From contig JNIN01000002.1 in NCBI GenBank assembly GCA_000702525.1, positions 421,047 through 485,046 of the forward strand: 64,000 nt of DNA, read 5' to 3'. This DNA is from Lachnospiraceae bacterium AC2012 (GTDB taxonomy: Bacteria > Bacillota > Clostridia > Lachnospirales > Lachnospiraceae). The notes beneath the pieces were generated by a model. That model searched no databases. It saw nothing but the letters and a program-made list of their open reading frames with translations, and had not been told where the DNA came from. The translations under genes and the position numbers were made by a program. The first letter of the stretch is position 1; the number at the start of each line of letters is the position of its first letter. Positions 1 to 8,452 of this stretch are shown piece after piece.

Positions 1-45
1 TGTAAAATAAAAACAATACAGGGCTTTTTATGTAGGGGGAGTATT

Positions 46-657
46 ATGTTTGAAAAATTAGGGGAATTGAATCGTATTTATGACGATTATCGAGAGGAAG
101 TAAATGTTCGAAATGCCAAAGTGATTGGTTATATGATACATGGAGGCATTCCATTATCGATTGCTGTGATTCTGACGCAGGGCAGTATGCAATATTATTC
201 GGCAATGATGTTGGCATTGCGGTTATTGATTTATTTCCTGTTTTTATTTGCATTGTTTCGACCGATTTTGGCCAGAATAAAGAATCAGACACTTTTGTTG
301 TATCTTCTGCAGGTACCGGTACTTGTCATGGTGCTTTTGATGGGAACTTTTATGGATCCGGAACATCAGGCGATTACGATTTTTGTCTTTATGTCTGCAC
401 TTCCGGCGAGTATTCTGGATAAACCGATCCATATTGTAGCATGGATTGTGGGATGGATGGCTCTATTTGTCGGCTGTTCTTATTATGTGAAGGAATTCAA
501 TGTGTTCCGAGGCGACTTCTTATACGCGCTGGAATTTGGTGCGACATCCATGATGGTGTCAGTCGTCATTACAACTGCCAGAATGAAGGTCATACGTGAT
601 TTGAAGGTAGCATTGAAACGAATTGAAGAATTAGAAGGAAATGAGAAAGCGGAGTGA
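46..657 (+). CDS. Orphan membrane sensor-like protein lacking an output domain
   Basis: This 203-residue protein has about five to six hydrophobic segments (roughly residues 28-180) and then a short charged helix, residues about 180-203. The helix looks like the linker that leads into a GGDEF domain, but the frame stops there. The start is an ATG with GGGGGAG eight bases upstream. The stop codon lies inside a terminator hairpin shared with a convergent GGDEF gene. I infer either a truncated diguanylate-cyclase sensor half or a stand-alone membrane sensor. I do not recognise a named family and propose no ligand. Confidence 0.7.
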   Translation: MFEKLGELNRIYDDYREEVNVRNAKVIGYMIHGGIPLSIAVILTQGSMQYYSAMMLALRLLIYFLFLFALFRPILARIKNQTLLLYLLQVPVLVMVLLMGTFMDPEHQAITIFVFMSALPASILDKPIHIVAWIVGWMALFVGCSYYVKEFNVFRGDFLYALEFGATSMMVSVVITTARMKVIRDLKVALKRIEELEGNEKAE

Positions 658-676
658 TTTTCACTCCGCTTTTTTT
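649..676. terminator. Bidirectional Rho-independent terminator between convergent genes
   Basis: Arms GCGGAGTGA (649-657) and TCACTCCGC (661-669) enclose a TTT loop. A run of T follows on the plus strand, and a run of A precedes the stem, giving T on the minus strand. The stop codon of the plus-strand gene is inside the left arm, and the minus-strand gene ends at 675. Confidence 0.9.
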
Positions 677-1799
677 AACGTCTACGTCGATCTTGTCCAG
701 ATCGTCTGTAATATAAGGTTTTCTGCTCATACATGTGTTTGTCAGCAATCTTTTGAAGATCTTCTAAATCTTCATTTTGATTCCGGTAAGCATACCCAAT
801 GGATAAGGAATATTTTGTGCGTTGCTGTTCGGTTTCGATCTTGTTACAAATATGTTGAACCTGCGTTTCATCTAGAGATTTGCAAATGATCATAAATTCA
901 TCGCCGCCAATACGATAGACATTGGCGGTGGATGGGACACACCTCTCCATGATGCTGGCAAGTGTTTTCAGACCCGTATCACCGGCAGCGTGACCATTTC
1001 CATCGTTTAAATTCTTTAAACCGTTCATATCAAGGGCAATCAGAGCAGTGATTTTCTTTTGATATGTCTGCAAATCTGAGAAATACATCGCTCGATTGAA
1101 GAGCCCGGTGAGAGGGTCCAGACGTCCAACTTGCATGTATAGATACAGGTAATATGCCAAACCACTTGCAAGAATACAGGTATAGAGGAGGTCTTTTGAC
1201 CAGTCAAGGGATTCCAAAAGCATGGCAAGCAAAGATCCAGAAGAGCAGGAAATCAGGATATAGAAGTCATCGGAACGCTTGCCTTTGTTATGGACAATAA
1301 CGTAGGTGATAAAGATGACGATATAAACAATGGTTAAAATATGCGATAAATATCCAAAATTTCCGCGCTTGAAGACGTTATCATCACCGAAGGAGTAAAT
1401 CAGTGGATGAATCACATCGGGCTGATAGAAGATGCTGCTATACAGAAGCGCATTAAAAATCAATGGAATTAGGATGTAATTTAATATTTTTCGGTTATGA
1501 TGCATGGACATAGAGAAAAAGGCAACGAAAGTAGTCGGGCCGAAACTATAGCAAAACCAGGAAGCGATTTTTCTTAGGAATGGTACATGATCCAGTTGCC
1601 CAAGGTCCCCGATTTCGGCGTCTATCGTATGCATTAAACTTAAAAGGAAAGTGAGAATGATTATGGCGTAGAGAGATCTACGGATGTGTTTGTCACGTAT
1701 TTCCTTATTTTTGGTCATCAAAATAAGTAGGATGGCGTCTAAAAACAGTAGAATATAGTATCTATCGATAAAAGACAAAAATGTCGATGTAAAAGTCAT
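675..1799 (-). CDS. Membrane-bound diguanylate cyclase (GGDEF)
   Basis: The protein has 374 residues. About seven predicted membrane segments fill residues 8-222 in a 7TM-like sensor arrangement. A GGDEF domain follows, with DPLTGLFNR at 228-236, the metal-binding Asp in ALDMNG near 257, and an intact GGDEF signature at 298-302. The active site therefore looks competent to make cyclic di-GMP from two GTP. The residues before GGDEF (NVYRI) carry no RxxD, so the classical product-inhibition site seems absent. The C-terminus is a short Arg-rich tail. It converges on the orphan sensor-like gene at 46-657. Confidence 0.92.
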   Translation of the reverse strand: MTFTSTFLSFIDRYYILLFLDAILLILMTKNKEIRDKHIRRSLYAIIILTFLLSLMHTIDAEIGDLGQLDHVPFLRKIASWFCYSFGPTTFVAFFSMSMHHNRKILNYILIPLIFNALLYSSIFYQPDVIHPLIYSFGDDNVFKRGNFGYLSHILTIVYIVIFITYVIVHNKGKRSDDFYILISCSSGSLLAMLLESLDWSKDLLYTCILASGLAYYLYLYMQVGRLDPLTGLFNRAMYFSDLQTYQKKITALIALDMNGLKNLNDGNGHAAGDTGLKTLASIMERCVPSTANVYRIGGDEFMIICKSLDETQVQHICNKIETEQQRTKYSLSIGYAYRNQNEDLEDLQKIADKHMYEQKTLYYRRSGQDRRRR

Positions 1800-1863
1800 A
1801 AAAACCCTCCCCGATGCATTGCGTAAACATAGTTTCGCAGTTTGATTAAGTATACCATATCGT

Positions 1864-1893
1864 TTGCGTAATTACTATAAAATACGTTAGAAT
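1864..1893 (+). promoter_or_regulatory. Possible sigma-A promoter of the RNase H gene
   Basis: TTGCGT (1864-1869) and TAGAAT (1888-1893) are separated by 18 bases, placing a start about 25 bases before the ATG at 1929. The match is moderate. Confidence 0.4.
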
Positions 1894-1928
1894 AGAAGCT
1901 GATGAATACAGGAAAAGGAAGTTGTTAG

Positions 1929-2894
1929 ATGAAGAAAGCATATGTTGTTTTTAAGGGGCGAAAACCCGGTATATATAAGACGTGGGCGGAATGTAAGGCG
2001 CAGGTAGATGGATTTTCCGGGCCGGTGTTCCGTGGCTATGAGTCGATGGAAGAAGCAGAGGCAGCTTATGCGAAGCAGGATGCAGGATATGCAAGCCGTT
2101 ACCAGAATTCGAATGCGACATACGATGCGGCCAGTGCCGTTTCAAAAGCGAAGACTGCAACTACGGCAGGCTCGAAAGCAGCTGGGCAGGTGGTACACCG
2201 TGATTTCAAGCCAGAGTATGAGGGCGAGTATTATGAAGTGCATTCCGATGGTGGAACGCGTGGAAATGGTACGGCCGGTGCGCCGAGTGGTTATGGATAT
2301 GTCGTTGTAAATGCCAAGCATGAAATTGTGGCAGAAGGCTATGGCGCTGTCATTGGTGCAACCAATAACCAGATGGAGCTTCGCGGTGCCATCGAAGGAT
2401 TAAAGGCGGTTCCGGACGGTGCGAAGGTGTATTTCATGACGGATAGTCAGTATGTTTACGCTGGATTTGCCAGAAACTTCAAAGATGAGCCTCGTTATGA
2501 GAAATGGGAGGCAAATGGCTGGAAGAATACGAGCAAGAAGACGCCGGAAAATATTGAGTTGATTCAGGAGATTTACGCACTGGGCAAAGCACATCAGTTG
2601 GAATGTATTCCAAGAGATTATCAGATGCTGGCCAATGGTCGCGGAAAATATATCCCAATCGCGCATGGTGACGTACCAACGAGCGAGGGGAAATGGAAGA
2701 ATCCCTATAATAAGATCTGTGATGCGCTCGCCAATTATGGGGAAGACGATGCCGAGGCTGGAAGAGAAGGCCTGGTGCAGCTGATTGCGGACGGGGAGAA
2801 GAAGCATCCGGCAGCGCTTTTTGTAAAAGATTTTGATGAGAATCGTTGTGGCTATGTGGTAGATGCTGCGGGTAATACGGCATCTGTAAACTAG
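1929..2894 (+). CDS. rnhA: Ribonuclease H with N-terminal hybrid-binding domain
   Basis: Residues 1-50 (AYVVFKGRKPGIYKTW, then GFSGPVFRGY) match the viroplasmin/hybrid-binding domain seen on class 1 RNases H. A low-complexity Ala/Lys linker (about 55-95) joins it to the catalytic domain. The acidic tetrad is visible as D107 (HSDGGTRGN), E150 (NNQMELRGA), D172 (TDSQYV) and D265 (NKICDALAN). The protein cleaves RNA in RNA-DNA hybrids. At 321 residues it is longer than the usual 150-residue RNase HI, because of the N-terminal domain and a C-terminal extension of about 50 residues of unknown role. It appears monocistronic. Confidence 0.9.
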   Translation: MKKAYVVFKGRKPGIYKTWAECKAQVDGFSGPVFRGYESMEEAEAAYAKQDAGYASRYQNSNATYDAASAVSKAKTATTAGSKAAGQVVHRDFKPEYEGEYYEVHSDGGTRGNGTAGAPSGYGYVVVNAKHEIVAEGYGAVIGATNNQMELRGAIEGLKAVPDGAKVYFMTDSQYVYAGFARNFKDEPRYEKWEANGWKNTSKKTPENIELIQEIYALGKAHQLECIPRDYQMLANGRGKYIPIAHGDVPTSEGKWKNPYNKICDALANYGEDDAEAGREGLVQLIADGEKKHPAALFVKDFDENRCGYVVDAAGNTASVN

Positions 2895-2938
2895 CTATTG
2901 CAGGGATAAACTAGAAATACATACTAGAGGTGGTTTTT

Positions 2939-3847
2939 ATGAAATTAATGGTTTTTGATGTTGGGGGAACAGAGATTAAGTATTGCGTGATGGGGGATGA
3001 CTTGCAGTGCCATTTTTCAGGTGCAGAGCCTACGCCATTGGATACGCAGGAACATTTCTTTGCAGTAATCAAAGAGATTTTTGATCGCGTGAAAGAGGAA
3101 GCACCGGATTTGGAAGGCGTTGCGATGAGTTTGCCTGGCTTTATCGATAGTGAAAAAGGTAAGAATAATGGCGGCGGTTTTATGAAATACAATCAGGGCA
3201 AGTCGATTGGGCCGGAACTCTCTGAGATTCTTGGGGTGCCGGTATACCTGGCAAATGACGGGAAATGTGCCGCCTATGCGGAGTTTTCCGTTGGCGCTTT
3301 GCAGGGAACGACGAACTCTGCGGTTTATATTTGCGGCACGGGTGTCGGTGGTGGATTGATTATCGACGGCAAGTTGATGACGGGGCCACACTATACTGCC
3401 GGGGAATACAGCTTTATGCGAAGCGGGTATGATGATTGGCAGAATCTTGATCACTCGATTGGTTTTATGGGAGGCTCCAGAGGGCTTTTGATTCGGTATT
3501 TCCGTGAGGCAGGACTGCCAGAGGATACGAAGATGAACGGGCGCGAGCTGTTTGAACGGATTAATTCCGGCGACGCGCTGGCCAACAAGGTTTTAGATGA
3601 TTATGCCGAATATGTTGCAAAGGCGATTTTCAATCTCAACGCGCTTTTGGATTTAGAGAAGGTCGCGATTGGCGGTGGAATCTCGAAACAGCCGATTTTG
3701 TTGGAACGAATTCGCGTGAAATTAACGGAATTATTTGAAAGCAATGTCTTCGATGTGCTATTGCCAAGACCGGAGATTGTTGCTTGCCAGTACGGAAATG
3801 ATGCGAACCTGATTGGGGCGTATATGTTCTATAAGGAAAATCGATAG
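2939..3847 (+). CDS. ROK family sugar kinase
   Basis: The 302-residue protein starts MKLMVFDVGGTEIK, the ROK/hexokinase phosphate-1 motif at residues 6-14. It contains a second glycine-rich ATP motif, CGTGVGGGLIIDG, near residue 130. The ATG at 2939 is preferred over an upstream in-frame GTG because AGAGG sits eight bases before it. The usual ROK zinc motif CxCGxxGCxE is not present. Zinc-less ROK members include beta-glucoside kinases and related sugar kinases, so a role in phosphorylating glucose or glucosides is plausible. The substrate cannot be fixed from sequence. A strong terminator follows directly. Confidence 0.88.
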   Translation: MKLMVFDVGGTEIKYCVMGDDLQCHFSGAEPTPLDTQEHFFAVIKEIFDRVKEEAPDLEGVAMSLPGFIDSEKGKNNGGGFMKYNQGKSIGPELSEILGVPVYLANDGKCAAYAEFSVGALQGTTNSAVYICGTGVGGGLIIDGKLMTGPHYTAGEYSFMRSGYDDWQNLDHSIGFMGGSRGLLIRYFREAGLPEDTKMNGRELFERINSGDALANKVLDDYAEYVAKAIFNLNALLDLEKVAIGGGISKQPILLERIRVKLTELFESNVFDVLLPRPEIVACQYGNDANLIGAYMFYKENR

Positions 3848-3853
3848 TTTTTT

Positions 3854-3876
3854 GAGGGCAATTTGCCCTCTTTTTT
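3854..3876 (+). terminator. Terminator of the ROK kinase gene
   Basis: GAGGGCA (3854-3860) pairs with TGCCCTC (3864-3870), followed by six T. Confidence 0.9.
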
Positions 3877-3885
3877 GAAAATACA

Positions 3886-3921
3886 AAAAGCACTTGCTGA
3901 GAGAGGTTAGCAAGTGCTTTT
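3886..3921. terminator. Hairpin terminator, probably for the small minus-strand gene
   Basis: AAAAGCACTTGCT and AGCAAGTGCTTTT form a 12-13 bp stem with flanking A and T runs, so it can act in either direction. It lies 37 bases beyond the minus-strand gene ending at 3958. Confidence 0.8.
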
Positions 3922-3957
3922 CTATATCTAGAAACTTAATAATGTGAAATTGGCTAA

Positions 3958-4110
3958 TTATTTGTTACGCTTCTTAGCAAAACGTGCTGCCTTCTTCAGA
4001 AGACTGGAACGAATTCCCTGATCACAATACTGGAGACGTTCGTTACGCATCCAATCAGGAACTGTATTCTTCTGTGGTTCATAGTTCATCATTGTATATA
4101 ATGTTGTCAT
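3958..4110 (-). CDS. Small basic protein of 50 residues, unknown function
   Basis: The start at 4110 is set by a perfect AGGAGG eight bases upstream on the minus strand. A longer in-frame extension to 4203 lacks a binding site. The peptide begins MTTLYTMMNYEPQK, contains DWMRNERLQYCDQG, and ends in a Lys/Arg-rich helix (SLLKKAARFAKKRNK). There is no signal peptide or membrane segment. It has its own terminator at 3886-3921, so it is probably a genuine monocistronic small gene. I do not recognise a function. Confidence 0.7.
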   Translation of the reverse strand: MTTLYTMMNYEPQKNTVPDWMRNERLQYCDQGIRSSLLKKAARFAKKRNK

Positions 4111-4321
4111 AACTCGTACCTCCTGTATAAAAAATTCAAATTCAAAAAACTTGAAAGGTGAATTCCCTTTCGGTAATTCTATTTTATCATCTGCTACGTA
4201 CATGAAAATGGATTGAAAATCTAAATTTTCATGCTAAAATATGTACTGAGAGTACAAATAACAGATAATATTTGCTTAATAATTATAAATAATCTATGAA
4301 AAATTGTGCTGTGCGTACACC

Positions 4322-4358
4322 TGTCCGCACATGGCGGACAATACAATGGAGATTGTAT
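4322..4358. promoter_or_regulatory. Two adjacent perfect inverted repeats upstream of the PucR gene
   Basis: TGTCCGC (4322-4328) with GCGGACA (4334-4340) is followed immediately by ATACAAT (4341-4347) with ATTGTAT (4352-4358). Both have 7-bp perfect arms and 4-5 base spacers. They lie 40-76 bases before the start codon. They could be an operator pair or two small leader hairpins. Confidence 0.5.
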
Positions 4359-4397
4359 GGGAAACATAGAGGAATCGTAGAAAGGTAGAGTAGCAAT

Positions 4398-5552
4398 ATG
4401 GGATTTACGATAGAGGATATGCTCACAATTGGTCGGGATAAATATAATATGGAAATCATTGCGGGCCGGGATGGCTGGGCGAATTCCATCAGTTGGCTTC
4501 ATGTGGTAGAGGATACCACTCTGATTCAGAATTTCTGGGGACGAGAGATGGCGGTCACTACGGGGCTTGGTTTTGCGACAGAGGAGAAGCAGAGGGCTTT
4601 GGTCGAGGATTTGATTGCCCATCATGCGGCTGGTTTGGTTATTAATACCGGAAAATATATACCCGTAGTACCAAAAGAAGTGATGAATATTTGCGATGCG
4701 AATGATTTCCCGCTGTTAACGGTGCCGTGGGAGGTTCATCTGGCCGATCTTATGAAGGATTTTAGTATCCGAGTATTTCTGCAGGATGGCGAGGATCAGA
4801 AGATTTCCACGGCAATGATTCAGGCGATTACGGAGCCGGAGCATCAGGAACATTATAGGGATGCGCTAAAGCCGTTTTTCGATGTAGATGGATCATTTCA
4901 AACGGTCTTAATCACAACGGATGGACTCGATACGATGGATACGGTAGAGCGACGAAAGCTTTCGAACCAGATGCAGGTTTATCTGGAAGGCATTTCACAT
5001 AATGGAAACTTCTTCTACTATGACTCGGCCTTCGTGCTTGTAATGAATGACATCGAGGACGAGGATCGCCGCAGTATCGTCGAGGGTATGGTACGCCGCG
5101 CACAGATGCGTACAAGTAAGGAGATCCCATTTTATGTAGGTGTCGGTACCAAGGTTATCGATGTTGCGAATCTGTATCGGAGTTTTCACCGTGCAGAGAG
5201 CGCGATGATTCGTGCGATGAAATTGAAAAAATCGGTGGTGAGATTCGATGAAATGGGCGTTTATCGCCTGTTGTACTCGATTCCGGATAAGAAGCTTCTA
5301 GAGGAGATGCGTGATGAACCGCTTCGCCCACTCTTAGAATATGATGAAAAGCATAAGAGCAATCTGGTGGAAACCCTGGAAATGTATCTGAACTGCGATG
5401 GCAGTATCAAGCAGATGGCAGCGGAGATGTACACGCATCGAAATACCGTCATCTATCGTGTAAATAAGATTAAGGAGATGCTCGGGACAGATTTTTCGAG
5501 CCCGCAGGATCGCGTGAAGTATCAGGTTGCGTTTTATATCCGGAAGATGTAG
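4398..5552 (+). CDS. PucR family transcriptional regulator
   Basis: The 384-residue protein has the three-part PucR/CdaR layout. An N-terminal PucR domain (about 5-130) contains GWANSISWLHVVE. A degenerate GGDEF-like middle domain spans about 160-300 (FFYYDSAFVLVMND). The C-terminal helix-turn-helix is about 320-380, with LVETLEMYLNCDGSIKQMA and HRNTVIYRVNKIKEMLG. Such proteins usually activate catabolic genes for purines, amino acids or sugar acids in response to a small ligand. The effector here is unknown. The HAD hydrolase 33 bases downstream may be in the same transcript. Confidence 0.9.
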   Translation: MGFTIEDMLTIGRDKYNMEIIAGRDGWANSISWLHVVEDTTLIQNFWGREMAVTTGLGFATEEKQRALVEDLIAHHAAGLVINTGKYIPVVPKEVMNICDANDFPLLTVPWEVHLADLMKDFSIRVFLQDGEDQKISTAMIQAITEPEHQEHYRDALKPFFDVDGSFQTVLITTDGLDTMDTVERRKLSNQMQVYLEGISHNGNFFYYDSAFVLVMNDIEDEDRRSIVEGMVRRAQMRTSKEIPFYVGVGTKVIDVANLYRSFHRAESAMIRAMKLKKSVVRFDEMGVYRLLYSIPDKKLLEEMRDEPLRPLLEYDEKHKSNLVETLEMYLNCDGSIKQMAAEMYTHRNTVIYRVNKIKEMLGTDFSSPQDRVKYQVAFYIRKM

Positions 5553-5585
5553 AGTGGAACAAAGAAAAAGGATAGGAGAGTAGTT

Positions 5586-6209
5586 TTGAGTAATAACGGA
5601 AATAAGTATAAGAATATCGTATTTGATGTGGGAGATGTGTTATTGGATTATCGTTGGCGTTATATGCTGCAGGATTATGGCTTGGATGAAGCGGAAGCAG
5701 AGCGCATTGGTACGGAGATGTTCGACGATCCGGAGAGACTTTGGAGCCAGATGGATCTTGGAATTGAGGATCAGGAAGCGATTATTCAGAAGTTTGAGAA
5801 GAAGTATCCGGATGATGCCAAGGTGATTCGTTGGTTTATTGAGCATGGAGAATATATGCATAAGCCTAGAAGAAGAGTCTGGGAAATGATTCCGCGCCTG
5901 AAGGAGCAGGGGTACCGCATCTTCTTATTATCGAATTATCCGGAGATTCTCTTCCATAAGCATACGCAGTATGCCGATTTTATGCAGGAAATTGATGGTT
6001 TGATGGTCTCTTATATGATTCATGAGATGAAACCGCATGCAGATATTTATCATGCACTTTTGAATAAGTATGGTCTTGAGGCCGAGGACTGCATCTTCTT
6101 TGATGACCGTCTGGAGAATGTGGAAGCTGCCATTCGCATTGGAATGGATTCCAAGCAGGTGCACTCCCAGGAAACCTTATTAAAGGACCTGGAAGCGCTC
6201 CTAGCTTAG
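5586..6209 (+). CDS. HAD superfamily hydrolase (subfamily IA)
   Basis: The 207-residue protein starts at a TTG preceded by AGGAGAG. Motif I is IVFDVGDVLLDY (nucleophile Asp and acid/base Asp), motif II is FLLSNYPE, and motif III/IV is KPHADIYHALL followed by CIFFDDRLENVEAA. The long helical cap lies between motifs I and II, typical of HAD-IA phosphatases of the YihX/epoxide-hydrolase-like group. It probably dephosphorylates a sugar phosphate or other small metabolite. It follows the PucR gene closely and ends convergent with the gene at 6249-7049. Confidence 0.85.
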   Translation: MSNNGNKYKNIVFDVGDVLLDYRWRYMLQDYGLDEAEAERIGTEMFDDPERLWSQMDLGIEDQEAIIQKFEKKYPDDAKVIRWFIEHGEYMHKPRRRVWEMIPRLKEQGYRIFLLSNYPEILFHKHTQYADFMQEIDGLMVSYMIHEMKPHADIYHALLNKYGLEAEDCIFFDDRLENVEAAIRIGMDSKQVHSQETLLKDLEALLA

Positions 6210-6218
6210 ATGTGGGTT

Positions 6219-6234
6219 GCTTACAATCGTAAGC
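6219..6234. terminator. Weak hairpin between convergent genes
   Basis: GCTTAC and GTAAGC enclose AATC. No T run follows, so termination activity is doubtful. Confidence 0.3.
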
Positions 6235-6248
6235 TGGAATAACTTGAG

Positions 6249-7049
6249 TTAGTCAATATTATTTATACCCAAGAAAATCGTGCGGAAGAAATCCGATGGA
6301 ACGAAGTAGATTCCGTCTTCGGAGGACTGGCGCCATGTGATGGAATGGTACCAAGGCATGATTAATTCCTGCTGATCATTTTGGATTTTGATGTCGATAT
6401 TGTGTGACATCATATCGTGAATGATATTTTTTAAAAGCTTTAAATAGTCATTAAAATCAATGGTAATACCGGATTGAAGCGTGGAATCTTTGGAAGAAGT
6501 ATGCCACGCTTCATCGTCTATATTGTCCAGGATTTCATCGTGCGAAATATAGTAAATATGCGCATTCGGCTGGATTTCCATCTTGTCCAGTAGGATATTA
6601 AACAGGACTTCTTCGTTGCCCATCATCTGATTTCTGAGATTTACGAAGACCTGGCGGCAGTACTCCTGATGACTGTTGTCCCTGGCCCAGCTTTCGGGCA
6701 ATGTGGTTCCGTCGAGTGCTAGAAGATAGTTTAAAACCTTGCTAACCCAGACAGGACCCTCGATTGCGAGCTGGTCGTGCGCACTGATTCTGGCGCGATG
6801 ATCGACATTGATTTCAGAGGCGGAAATCATCCAGTCACGTCCTACTTTTCGCGCGGTTTTTAGGACGCCGCGAAGAGCCTTCTGTCTGGCGGTGTCAGGG
6901 GAGATACCATTTCTAATCGCCCAATCGCGAAGAGGAATCATATCGCTTGTAAGATGGACTGGGATTTGCCCGTCTGCATCAAGTTCAACGGCAGAGCCGT
7001 TCTCATCTAAAAGGGAAAATAGATAATCAACTGTATGTTTCTTGCTCAT
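6249..7049 (-). CDS. Helix-turn-helix protein with unknown C-terminal domain
   Basis: The 266-residue protein begins with AGGAGG fourteen bases before its ATG. Residues about 35-80 (IPLRDWAIRNGISPDTARQ, then a Lys/Arg-rich stretch and GRDWMISASEI) look like a MerR/excisionase-type winged helix-turn-helix. The remaining 180 residues are soluble, mixed alpha/beta and not recognised by me. The divergent intergenic region holds a palindrome, TACTACG-N4-CGTAGTA, 33 bases before this start, so autoregulation is an attractive inference. It could also regulate the isomerase gene at 7279. Confidence 0.7.
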   Translation of the reverse strand: MSKKHTVDYLFSLLDENGSAVELDADGQIPVHLTSDMIPLRDWAIRNGISPDTARQKALRGVLKTARKVGRDWMISASEINVDHRARISAHDQLAIEGPVWVSKVLNYLLALDGTTLPESWARDNSHQEYCRQVFVNLRNQMMGNEEVLFNILLDKMEIQPNAHIYYISHDEILDNIDDEAWHTSSKDSTLQSGITIDFNDYLKLLKNIIHDMMSHNIDIKIQNDQQELIMPWYHSITWRQSSEDGIYFVPSDFFRTIFLGINNID

Positions 7050-7080
7050 AAGGAAATCCTCCTAATTCCTATCATTCTAT

Positions 7081-7133
7081 TACTACGATTACGTAGTATT
7101 ACTTTTATTTATATAGTACTACTTTAGCGTAGG
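7081..7133. promoter_or_regulatory. Palindromic putative operator plus degenerate second copy
   Basis: TACTACG (7081-7087) and CGTAGTA (7092-7098) are perfect inverted arms around ATTA. A second, weaker copy is ACTAC...CGTAG (7118-7132). The pair lies between divergent genes starting at 7049 (minus) and 7279 (plus). Confidence 0.55.
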
Positions 7134-7278
7134 AATAGAAAACGGAAATAATATCTAAAATTAAGGGATAGGAATTGTGCAGGTTGACGTCTGTGGTAAA
7201 ATAGAGAGGAATGAAATAAGTACAGTTCGAGCAGAACTGAAAGGAACATAAGAGAGTGGAATGAAGGAGGAATAAAGT

Positions 7279-7740
7279 ATGAAGATTGCAATGGCAAATG
7301 ATCATGCGGGAACACAGATGAAGGAAGAGATTAAGAAGTATCTTCTGGAAAATGGTTATGAAGTAGAGGATTTTGGAACCTATGATGGAGAATCCTGTGA
7401 CTTGTCTGACTTTGTTTATCCAGCAAGTTTAGCAGTTGCAAAGGGAGAATGTGACCGTGGTATTTTCTGCGATGGCGTTGGCTATGGTAGTGCTTTGATT
7501 GCAAACAAGATTAATGGATGTTATGCAGCAGTTTGCCAGGATCCACTTTGTGCAACACTTGCAAGACAGCATACAGATTCCAATATCCTTTGCCTTGGCG
7601 CTAAGATTATCGGCGGACTGATGGCAATGGAAGTGGTTAAGACATGGTTAAATACAGATCCACTGATGGATCCAAAATACAGAAATCGTGTACAGAAGGT
7701 TTGCGATATCAATGATAAGCATTGTGTACCGGTAAAATAG
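7279..7740 (+). CDS. RpiB/LacA/LacB family sugar-phosphate isomerase
   Basis: The 153-residue protein has the RpiB fold markers ANDHAG near the N-terminus and SNILCLGAKIIGG near residue 100. The catalytic loop reads IFCDGVGYGSALIANK. Aligned to RpiB (ICGTGIGMSIAANK), the catalytic Cys position is Asp65, with a Cys one residue earlier (C64). An Asp at this place is seen in the galactose-6-phosphate isomerase (LacA/LacB) branch. The enzyme should interconvert aldose and ketose phosphates. Whether ribose-5-phosphate is the substrate is uncertain. AAGGAGG precedes the ATG. A Gph-like phosphatase and a GTPase follow in the same direction. Confidence 0.87.
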   Translation: MKIAMANDHAGTQMKEEIKKYLLENGYEVEDFGTYDGESCDLSDFVYPASLAVAKGECDRGIFCDGVGYGSALIANKINGCYAAVCQDPLCATLARQHTDSNILCLGAKIIGGLMAMEVVKTWLNTDPLMDPKYRNRVQKVCDINDKHCVPVK

Positions 7741-7788
7741 GACGCGACAAAATAGCAAAAAACAATTAGAAAGAATTATAGAAGTAAC

Positions 7789-8439
7789 ATGAAGAAATAC
7801 AAGTTGGCCGTTTTTGACATGGATGGCACAATACTAGATACGTTGTCAGATTTACATTTGTCTGTAAATCATATTTTAAAGGAGGCCGGTTTCCCGGAAC
7901 GTACACTGGAAGAGGTGCGTCGATTCGTTGGAAATGGTATCCGTAAGTTGATTGAGCGTGCAGTTCCAGAGGGAACAGACGATGAGAAAATCGAAGAACT
8001 GTTCCAGAATATGCTCGTATATTACAATGCGCATTGTACCGAGCATACCGCACCTTATGAAGGGATTCCGGAATTGATTGATCAGTTAAAAGCGGGTGGA
8101 ATCAAGGTGGCTGTTGTTTCCAATAAAGCAAATACTGCGGTTCAGACGCTTTGTGAGCAGTATTTCCCAGGTCAGTTTATGGCTGCCGTTGGGGAGAAGA
8201 AGGGCGTTCGTAGAAAACCGGCTCCAGATTCTGTCAATGCGGTACTGGAGGAACTTGGCGTAGATCGAAAAGATGCGGTCTATATTGGCGATTCCGATGT
8301 GGATGTCAATACAGCAAAGAATGCTGAGATGGATTGTATCGGCGTAGACTGGGGATTCCGTGGTGAGGAATTCCTCCGTTCCTTCGGTTGCGACAATGTG
8401 GTATTTAAGCCAAGTGAAATTGCTGAGCAGTTGCTCTAG
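7789..8439 (+). CDS. gph: HAD phosphatase, phosphoglycolate phosphatase-like
   Basis: The 216-residue protein shows the Gph pattern: VFDMDGTILDT (motif I), a four-helix cap with FVGNGIRKLIERA, VAVVSNKAN (motif II), KPAPDSV (motif III Lys) and VYIGDSDVDVNTAKNA (motif IV). It should hydrolyse phosphoglycolate or a related phosphate monoester such as pyrophosphate or a sugar phosphate. The ribosome binding site is weak (TAGAAG). It lies 48 bases after the isomerase and 13 before the GTPase gene, consistent with one transcript. Confidence 0.88.
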   Translation: MKKYKLAVFDMDGTILDTLSDLHLSVNHILKEAGFPERTLEEVRRFVGNGIRKLIERAVPEGTDDEKIEELFQNMLVYYNAHCTEHTAPYEGIPELIDQLKAGGIKVAVVSNKANTAVQTLCEQYFPGQFMAAVGEKKGVRRKPAPDSVNAVLEELGVDRKDAVYIGDSDVDVNTAKNAEMDCIGVDWGFRGEEFLRSFGCDNVVFKPSEIAEQLL

Positions 8440-8452
8440 AAGATAGGTGGAT

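Noticed and set aside
7183..7200. TTGACG with TAAAAT as promoter of the isomerase gene
   Set aside because: The spacer is only seven bases, far below the usual 16-18.
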